Positions 23,514 to 29,264 of a DNA stretch of 29,264 nucleotides are shown piece by piece. Source of the DNA: Robiginitomaculum sp. (GTDB taxonomy: Bacteria > Pseudomonadota > Alphaproteobacteria > Caulobacterales > Maricaulaceae); contig JALSYJ010000298.1 of assembly GCA_027071965.1 (NCBI GenBank), forward strand, positions 1-29,264, given 5' to 3'. Position 1 is the first letter of the stretch; the number at the start of each line of letters is the position of its first letter. The translations under genes were made by a program, and so were the position numbers. The notes below the pieces were generated by a model. The model searched no databases. It saw only the letters and a list, made by a program, of their open reading frames with translations, and was not told the DNA's origin.

Positions 23514-25399
23514 TGCCAGATCCCTCCAGCTCAGACACTGAATTGCAGGCACTCACCCGTAAGCAAAACACTAAATCACTGTTACGATTCATCACTTGCG
23601 GCAGTGTTGATGACGGAAAAAGCACCTTGATTGGGCGACTGCTTTATGACGCAAAAGTATTGCATCAGGATCAGTTGGAAGTTTTGCAAAAAGACAGCAG
23701 GAACTGCAATGCCGGTTCCGAGAATATTGATTTTGCCATGCTGGTCGATGGCCTGGCTGCTGAACGCGAACAAGGCATTACCATTGATGTTGCTTATCGT
23801 TATTTCTCGACGTCTAATCGCAAATTTATTGTTGCTGATACGCCGGGACACGAACAATACACCAGAAATATGGTCACTGGCGCCTCCACCGCGGATCTAG
23901 CCATATTGTTGATAGATGCGCGCCAGGGATTATTAACCCAAACGCGCCGCCATGCCTTTATATTGTCATTGATCGGGATCAAACATGTTGTGTTGGTTGT
24001 CAATAAAATTGATTTGATGGACTATAACGAGCAGGTGTTCATTGATATTAAGCAACAGTTTGGGAAGTTCGCTTCAGAACTTGATTTTTCCAGCATTGAT
24101 GCAATTCCGGTTTCTGCATTATGCGGCGACAATATAATCACAAACAGCCCCAATATGCCCTGGTATTCGGCAGAGGCCTTGCTTCCATTTCTCGAAAATA
24201 TTGAGATCGAAGATCGCTCAAGTGATTTGTTTCGGTTTCCGGTGCAATGGGTGTGTCGGCCGGATCTTAATTTTCGCGGCTTTGCCGGAACCGTGGCCAG
24301 TGGCGTGGTTAAAGTTGGTGATGAGGTTATGGTTACTGCATCACTCAAGCGCAGCAAAATTGCACGCATTGTAACTTTTGATGGCGATGTACCAATAGCT
24401 GAGGCCGGAGATGCTGTGACACTAACATTGAATGATGAAATTGACATTAGTCGCGGTGATGTGTTGACGCATATTGGACAACCCCAGGATCATGGCGACC
24501 AGTTTCAAGCCCGTATGATCTGGATGAGCCAGGAACCAGCCCTGGTCGGGCGCTCATATCTGTTAAAAATTGGCGAACAGACCACACCAGCCCAAATCAC
24601 TGATCTAAAATATACAATCAATGTTAATTCTCACGAACATGTGGCTGCTACGCATTTAGAGATGAATGCGCTTGGTGTCTGTAATTTTGCAACCGCACGT
24701 CAAATTACATTTGACCCGTATGATCAAAATGCTGTCACCGGCTCGTTCATTTTAATTGACCGCATCAGTAACGCCACTGTTGGCGCTGGCATGATTAATT
24801 ACGGCTTGTTTCGTTCGCAGAACATCTTCTGGCAATCATTTGAAGTCAACCGTGAAACCCGCTCTGAATTGAAAAACCAGACCCCGGCAATTCTATGGTT
24901 TACCGGCCTGTCCGGTTCGGGCAAATCCGCTATTGCCAACGCCGTTGAGAAAAAAATGCTTGCAGACGGTTATCACACTTACCTGCTGGATGGGGATAAT
25001 ATACGCCACGGCTTAAACAAGGATCTGGGTTTTACCAATGCCGATCGGGTGGAAAACATCCGCCGGATCGCAGAGGTCGCGCGTTTAATGGCCGATTCAG
25101 GCCTGATAGTGCTGGTGTCTTTTATTTCCCCGTTTGAGCTCGAGCGAAAAATGGCCCGTGAAGTAGCCGACGATATAGATTTTTATGAAATCTTTGTCGA
25201 TACACCAATAGAGGTCTGTGAGGAGCGAGATGTAAAAGGTCTTTATGCCAAAGCACGAGCGGGCGAATTAAAGAATTTCACCGGCATCAGCTCTGCTTAT
25301 GAAGCACCCATACATGCAGATCTACATTTAGATGGCGCAAATGCGACGCCCGAAGAGCTTGCCAAAATAGTTACCGAAATCATTTCCTGGCAACGATAA
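23513..25399 (+). CDS. cysNC: Bifunctional sulfate adenylyltransferase subunit 1 / APS kinase
   Basis: This 628-aa fusion of CysN and CysC resembles rhizobial NodQ. The N-terminal GTPase (about 22-240) has P-loop GSVDDGKST (30-38), GITIDVAY, DTPGHEQY and NKID, followed by elongation-factor-like beta-barrels to about 440. The C-terminal APS kinase (457-628) has P-loop GLSGSGKS (465-472), DGDNIRHGLNKDLGF and SFISPF, including the serine position phosphorylated in APS kinases. The GTPase drives APS synthesis by CysD, and the kinase converts APS to PAPS. Both halves look intact. The fused kinase channels sulfate toward PAPS, which suits sulfotransferase use and fits the sulfotransferase nearby. 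It overlaps the cysD stop by one base. Confidence 0.95.
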   Translation: MPDPSSSDTELQALTRKQNTKSLLRFITCGSVDDGKSTLIGRLLYDAKVLHQDQLEVLQKDSRNCNAGSENIDFAMLVDGLAAEREQGITIDVAYRYFSTSNRKFIVADTPGHEQYTRNMVTGASTADLAILLIDARQGLLTQTRRHAFILSLIGIKHVVLVVNKIDLMDYNEQVFIDIKQQFGKFASELDFSSIDAIPVSALCGDNIITNSPNMPWYSAEALLPFLENIEIEDRSSDLFRFPVQWVCRPDLNFRGFAGTVASGVVKVGDEVMVTASLKRSKIARIVTFDGDVPIAEAGDAVTLTLNDEIDISRGDVLTHIGQPQDHGDQFQARMIWMSQEPALVGRSYLLKIGEQTTPAQITDLKYTINVNSHEHVAATHLEMNALGVCNFATARQITFDPYDQNAVTGSFILIDRISNATVGAGMINYGLFRSQNIFWQSFEVNRETRSELKNQTPAILWFTGLSGSGKSAIANAVEKKMLADGYHTYLLDGDNIRHGLNKDLGFTNADRVENIRRIAEVARLMADSGLIVLVSFISPFELERKMAREVADDIDFYEIFVDTPIEVCEERDVKGLYAKARAGELKNFTGISSAYEAPIHADLHLDGANATPEELAKIVTEIISWQR

Positions 25400-25565
25400 T
25401 CGCGCTATTACTGGTTCTCTACATTCTGTATTTAAGGCTGCCTGTATCACAGCACTGAACAGGGCTCTTACCCTTATGCATCTCTGATTTGTTAGACTGC
25501 GACATATTTGATTACCCCGTAAATAGCTATTGCCCAATACGCACAAACCCGCCAGACTATCTTGC

Positions 25566-25943
25566 ATGACAGCCTTGAAATATTCTGGACATTGCGGGTG
25601 CGGCGCCGTGCGGTTCATGGCCACAGGCAAACCGAAATTTGTTGGAGTTTGTCATTGTTCTGATTGTCGTAATTATACCGGCGCGGTATTTTCGACTTTC
25701 GTTGGCTTCTTGAACGAACAAGTTAAATGGCTGGACGAACCGCGCAGCACTATCAGCAGCTCTCCCGGCGTAGCCCGTGGGTTTTGCGCCAAATGCGGAA
25801 CCCCCATGTCGTACAAGGGACAAAAATGGGCGGGTGAAACACATTTATTTTTGGGCACATTTGACGACCCGGAAGCGCTGCCCATACAGGGGCCAATGGG
25901 CCAAGTTTTTGAGCATGAGAAACTATCTTGGGTGAAATTATGA
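25566..25943 (+). CDS. GFA/CENP-V-domain zinc protein
   Basis: This 125-aa protein has the glutathione-dependent formaldehyde-activating (GFA) fold. Zinc-binding cysteines are seen in HCGCGAV, CHCSDCRNYTG and FCAKCGTPM. Family members bind glutathione adducts or act as small zinc proteins; few have a proven reaction. The ATG at 25566 is chosen over an upstream TTG (25530) because MTALKYSGHCGCGAV is the usual start. Its TGA overlaps the ATG of the AidB-like gene (ATGA), so the two are coupled. The 166 bases before it hold no gene and no clear promoter. Confidence 0.88.
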   Translation: MTALKYSGHCGCGAVRFMATGKPKFVGVCHCSDCRNYTGAVFSTFVGFLNEQVKWLDEPRSTISSSPGVARGFCAKCGTPMSYKGQKWAGETHLFLGTFDDPEALPIQGPMGQVFEHEKLSWVKL

Positions 25944-27589
25944 AACCGAACAATCCACGCGACCACCTATCAACTCATGATGTGTTGAACCAACCGCCTT
26001 TGCCCGGTGATTTTGATCTGTTTAGCGACCCGGCCATGCAAGACAGTTTGGCCATGGCCGCGTCACGCCTGATTAAATATGGTGGCGCTGATAGTGGCTT
26101 GGCCCAACAGGCAGAACATTTTGGCAATTTTGGCAAGCTGGCCGGCAGTGAACATAGCCGGGAGCTTGGGCGACTGGCCAATGAAAACCCGCCAATTCTG
26201 CGCGCCTTTGATGCCAGAGGGCGGCGCATTGACGAAATTGAATATCACCCGGCCTATCATCAATTGATGGCAATGGGCCTGGATAATAATGTCGCCTCTA
26301 TCGCATGGACCAGCAAAAATGCCGGTCACATTGCCCATGCCGCTTTGGGACAGATGATGTCATGGCCTGATACCGGTGTTGGCTGTCCGATGACCATGAC
26401 CTATGCCGTAGTTCCGGTCTTGCAAAACGACGAATGGGCAGCCAAAAACTGGCTGCCGGGTGCTTTGGCTGGCAAATACGACCAAAGATGCTGCCCGCCC
26501 GAAGAAAAATACGGGCTTACATTTGGCATGGCCATGACCGAGAAACAGGGCGGATCTGACCTTCGCACAAATACCACCAAAGCAAAAACCGCAAATGATG
26601 GCGAGGCCGAATTAACCGGGCACAAATGGTTTTGCTCGGCACCGATGAGTGATGCATTTTTGACTTTAGCCTATGAGGAAGATGGTTTGTCGTGCTTTTT
26701 AGTGCCAAAGTGGAAGCCAGATGGAAGCCGCAATGCCATTGAGATTCAACGGCTAAAAGACAAGATGGGTGATCGCTCCAACGCCAGTAGCGAGATCGAA
26801 TATCGCGGCGCCTGGGCAAAACGTATTGGCGAGCCGGGGCGCGGCATAGCCACCATCATCAATATGGCACACCATACCCGTTTTGACTGTGTATCCGGCT
26901 CTGCTGCCGGAATGCGCAAATCGGTAAAACTGGCGGCACATCATGCGTCATACCGCACTGCGTTTCAGCGCAAATTGATCGACCAGCCATTGATGCAGAA
27001 CACTTTGGCTGATCTGGCACTGGAATCCGAGGCGGCCATGGCCCTGGCATTTGCGGTAGCCGCCAGCTTTGATGCGGCACCGAGCAACCCATATCAGGCG
27101 GCTTTGTCGCGGGTGCTGACCCCGATTGCAAAATACTGGGTATGCAAGCGCCAGCCGTCCGTGGTGGCTGAGGCTTTGGAATGTCTTGGCGGGGTTGGCT
27201 TTGTTGAGGAAACCGGAATGCCAAACCTGTTTCGCACCTCGCCACTTAACAGTATATGGGAAGGATCTGGCAATGTGATTGCTTTGGATATCATGCGCGC
27301 CATGAATAATGAAAAAGTGTCCGCCATATTTGCCGATGATATGAGCCGAATTGGTGACGAAATCACAGATTTGCGCACCCTTACTGACTGGCTGATTGAA
27401 AACAGCAATGCCGATCCACGGCTGTTTGCCGAACGCGCGGCCATTGCCTTTGCTGCTGATGCCCTGCCCGCTGGCCCTTTGCGCGAGGCATGGATTAGTT
27501 TGCGCCTGCAATCGCCCAGTCACATATGGGGTGCCAATGCTGCCCAAATTGATCGTGAGGCTCTGTTAAAGCGCACACAGGGTTGGTGA
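25940..27589 (+). CDS. aidB: AidB-type acyl-CoA dehydrogenase family protein
   Basis: This 549-aa protein resembles E. coli AidB (541 aa) along its length. Shared blocks include an N-terminal HDVLNQPPLPGDFDLF, ELGRLANENPP, CPMTMTYAVVP, GMAMTEKQGGSDLR, GHKWFCSAPMSDA, RLKDKMGDRSNASSEIEY, TRFDCVSGSAA, and AEALECLGGVGF with NSIWEGSGNV. It is an FAD flavoprotein of the acyl-CoA dehydrogenase superfamily. AidB is part of the adaptive response to alkylation and binds DNA in E. coli; its physiological substrate is uncertain. The ATG overlaps the preceding GFA gene's stop (ATGA). Pairing with a thiol/formaldehyde-type protein suggests a stress-response unit. No ada-box or other regulator site was identified. 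Confidence 0.92.
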   Translation: MKPNNPRDHLSTHDVLNQPPLPGDFDLFSDPAMQDSLAMAASRLIKYGGADSGLAQQAEHFGNFGKLAGSEHSRELGRLANENPPILRAFDARGRRIDEIEYHPAYHQLMAMGLDNNVASIAWTSKNAGHIAHAALGQMMSWPDTGVGCPMTMTYAVVPVLQNDEWAAKNWLPGALAGKYDQRCCPPEEKYGLTFGMAMTEKQGGSDLRTNTTKAKTANDGEAELTGHKWFCSAPMSDAFLTLAYEEDGLSCFLVPKWKPDGSRNAIEIQRLKDKMGDRSNASSEIEYRGAWAKRIGEPGRGIATIINMAHHTRFDCVSGSAAGMRKSVKLAAHHASYRTAFQRKLIDQPLMQNTLADLALESEAAMALAFAVAASFDAAPSNPYQAALSRVLTPIAKYWVCKRQPSVVAEALECLGGVGFVEETGMPNLFRTSPLNSIWEGSGNVIALDIMRAMNNEKVSAIFADDMSRIGDEITDLRTLTDWLIENSNADPRLFAERAAIAFAADALPAGPLREAWISLRLQSPSHIWGANAAQIDREALLKRTQGW

Positions 27590-27750
27590 AACGAAGGTCA
27601 GGGTTATGGCCCTACAATCAAAATAAATATCACGCTAAATTCAGTAATGTTGCAAATATTCAGCCTTTGTGATAGGAGAATTTCTTATAACGGCGTTCAT
27701 TATTACTAACAATCAGCCAAAAGGAAGCGGCTGAATTTCTGGGGGCAGAA
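27590..27750. other. Gap before the secreted-protein gene
   Basis: This 161-base gap contains a spaced inverted repeat, ATTCAGCC (27658-27665) and GGCTGAAT (27729-27736), whose right copy lies just before the GGGGG ribosome-binding site. No convincing promoter or terminator was found. The AGGG-CCCT pair just after the AidB-like gene is too weak to call a terminator. Confidence 0.35.
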
Positions 27751-29264
27751 ATGCATAAGACAGGTATAATATTTATAATTGGTTTTCTTCTTTTTTCTCA
27801 AAATGCAATTGCACAAAGACTGGATTTCAACTCTGCTATTTTGCCTAGCCACAGATCAGTCGCCGTCAATGATACTTTTAGCCATTTCGCCGTAATTATT
27901 AATTCCTCCAGCACCGATACCTTTACCAATTGCCGTTTGCGGGCCACTGGTAATATTGCTGGGGATGATGAAGCCTTGCGCCGGGCCAGCTTCACCTACC
28001 AGACCGTTGACGCAAGTAATAACTTAACCGGAACACCCAATACCCCGGTCGACATTCCGCCTGGTGGCACACAGCATTTCGTGTTTTCCATGGATGCCGG
28101 AGCGATAATAAGCAATATCAACGCCTTTGTCGGCCAAACCATCTATATAGTATGTGATAATGCTTCTGGGCAGGAATTCACCTATCTAAACACATCTTCC
28201 TTATTTTACTCAGATATTAAAGCTCCCATGGATGCTCTGGCCATTGCATCAACCCCATCAAATGATGGCGTAATGCGTATTTCCAGCGCCGGGGCAACCG
28301 GAGCCTTTTCGTTAGCTGCAACCAATCTTGGATCCGCAGGGGCCAACGAGAACGTCATAGTAACACCAACTTTGGAAGTTCAAACTGAACGATTTGCCTT
28401 TAACCGCGAACTGGTAACAAGCAATGCATTTTCAAAACTCGCGGAACTTTCTATTTGCGAAACCAATCCGTCTGATGGCACTTGTCTGGCCCCGGCGGCA
28501 GCCAGCGTCACTGCCTCTTTAGGCACCGGGGTCTCTACATTTAGCGTGTTTGTTACTCCAGATGCCGAATTAGGAGCTGCACTTTTGCCGCAATGGCTGC
28601 GCATCACGGTTAATTTTGTTCCTGAAACTGCTGCATCAGATGAAATCGCAGGCCGAACCAGTGTGGCATTGCAAGCGCCGGGCACCTTAACTGGTTCTGC
28701 GGATACCTTTGCCGGACTTAGTCCTGGGCTATATACATTTCGCTCCCGCCCTCACATTTTTACTGCAGCCGCCGGTAATAAAGATGGCGAGTTTATCGTG
28801 TTTGACCCCCCCACTCCCGCCGCCAGTGATAAGCTGGGAAGAACAGCCAATGCTGATAATCCACTTATGCATTCAGGATGGGGCTTGGGAATTTTATTTG
28901 CAAGACTGTTTGATGGCGGCAATGTTGCTCTGCCAGTAAAGCTGGATGATACATCCAACATTGCCAATCTTTATAATGATATTCGTAACCCAAACGATCC
29001 CGACAAACCACCAAACGGAACCGCAGTAACGCCCCCTGCACCAAGAACACATAATGGAATGAGCTATACCATGGTTCGCGACCCGCAGGATTGGCCCGGA
29101 GATGAATTGGTCTTGCTGCAAAAGGCTGCCAATGACACCACGATGAAGAATTTTACCAACAATCTGGGAATTGCCCTTAACAATAACGCCACCCTTTCAG
29201 TGCCCGTGCGCAACCCGGCTACCGGCGCCGTAGAAGGAACCTTAAACCTTGGCCCCAATGATAC
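27751..29264 (+). CDS. Secreted hypothetical protein (partial, runs off the window)
   Basis: The frame is open from an ATG at 27751 to the window edge, 504 codons, with no stop. A strong signal peptide is visible: MHKTGIIFIIGFLLFSQNAI, then A-Q, with cleavage likely after NAIA. The mature part is Ser, Thr, Ala, Gly and Asn rich with regular beta-like segments and few charges, as in large extracellular or surface proteins. Two Cys pairs occur, near residues 60 and 136 and near 236 and 246. No catalytic motif or known repeat was recognised. GGGGGCAGAA before the ATG supplies a ribosome-binding site. Adhesin-like or envelope function is a guess. Confidence 0.75.
   Translation, partial: MHKTGIIFIIGFLLFSQNAIAQRLDFNSAILPSHRSVAVNDTFSHFAVIINSSSTDTFTNCRLRATGNIAGDDEALRRASFTYQTVDASNNLTGTPNTPVDIPPGGTQHFVFSMDAGAIISNINAFVGQTIYIVCDNASGQEFTYLNTSSLFYSDIKAPMDALAIASTPSNDGVMRISSAGATGAFSLAATNLGSAGANENVIVTPTLEVQTERFAFNRELVTSNAFSKLAELSICETNPSDGTCLAPAAASVTASLGTGVSTFSVFVTPDAELGAALLPQWLRITVNFVPETAASDEIAGRTSVALQAPGTLTGSADTFAGLSPGLYTFRSRPHIFTAAAGNKDGEFIVFDPPTPAASDKLGRTANADNPLMHSGWGLGILFARLFDGGNVALPVKLDDTSNIANLYNDIRNPNDPDKPPNGTAVTPPAPRTHNGMSYTMVRDPQDWPGDELVLLQKAANDTTMKNFTNNLGIALNNNATLSVPVRNPATGAVEGTLNLGPND

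Noticed and set aside
26948..27547. 199-aa minus-strand frame opposite the AidB-like gene
   Set aside because: It is antisense to well-conserved AidB blocks and lacks motifs of its own.

Overview
ORGANISM. The window looks like the chromosome of an alphaproteobacterium, judged from family content and moderately AT-rich composition. The clues are a fused CysNC sulfate-activation protein, a DUF2793 protein, IS5- and IS630-type insertion sequences of the kind common in that class, an AidB-type acyl-CoA dehydrogenase and an LpxD-like acyltransferase (so Gram-negative). A marine or hyphomonad-like lineage is a guess; no rRNA or tRNA gene is present to test it. No stretch longer than about 260 bases lacks a gene. 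LAYOUT. (1) 1-4300 is a small accessory island bounded by insertion-sequence debris: the 5' end of an IS5-family element on the left, and a frameshifted IS630 transposase abutting the 3' end of an IS5-family transposase on the right. Between them, on the minus strand, is a three-gene cassette: an 83-aa precursor with a textbook colicin-V-type double-glycine leader, a Fic-domain protein with an intact catalytic motif, and an ABC exporter with an N-terminal C39 peptidase. A long RNA hairpin that pairs fully only in the minus-strand transcript lies between the precursor and fic. (2) 4299-18601 is a long minus-strand run that reads as a surface-polysaccharide operon: TPR-sulfotransferase, glutamine-dependent asparagine synthase, glycosyltransferase, polysaccharide-deacetylase-like protein, second glycosyltransferase, an unrecognised 868-aa protein, a KpsM/KpsT-like (Wzm/Wzt) ABC-2 export pair, a possible 63-aa ORF, a lipoprotein, and two paralogous transglutaminase-fold proteins, one soluble and one lipid-anchored. 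(3) 18735-20425 (plus) holds a DUF2793/tail-fibre-like protein and a coupled 61-aa protein. (4) 20447-22344 (minus) holds a 3-hydroxyacyl-CoA dehydrogenase and an LpxD-like acyltransferase that overlap by a few bases. (5) 22345-25399 (plus) holds cysD and cysNC behind an intergenic region with two families of short tandem repeats. (6) 25566-27589 (plus) holds a GFA-family zinc protein translationally coupled to an AidB homologue. (7) From 27751 to the window edge is a secreted protein of unknown function. HOW IT FITS TOGETHER. CysD and CysNC make PAPS, the sulfate donor that the sulfotransferase at 17513-18601 would use. With the glycosyltransferases, deacetylase-like enzyme and ABC-2 exporter this suggests a sulfated, exported polysaccharide. 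The most novel part is the peptide-Fic-C39 transporter cassette: a microcin-type export system whose cargo is very acidic, proline-rich and free of Lys and Arg, with a possible nucleotidyl-transferring enzyme between precursor and exporter. That Fic acts on the peptide is inference only.
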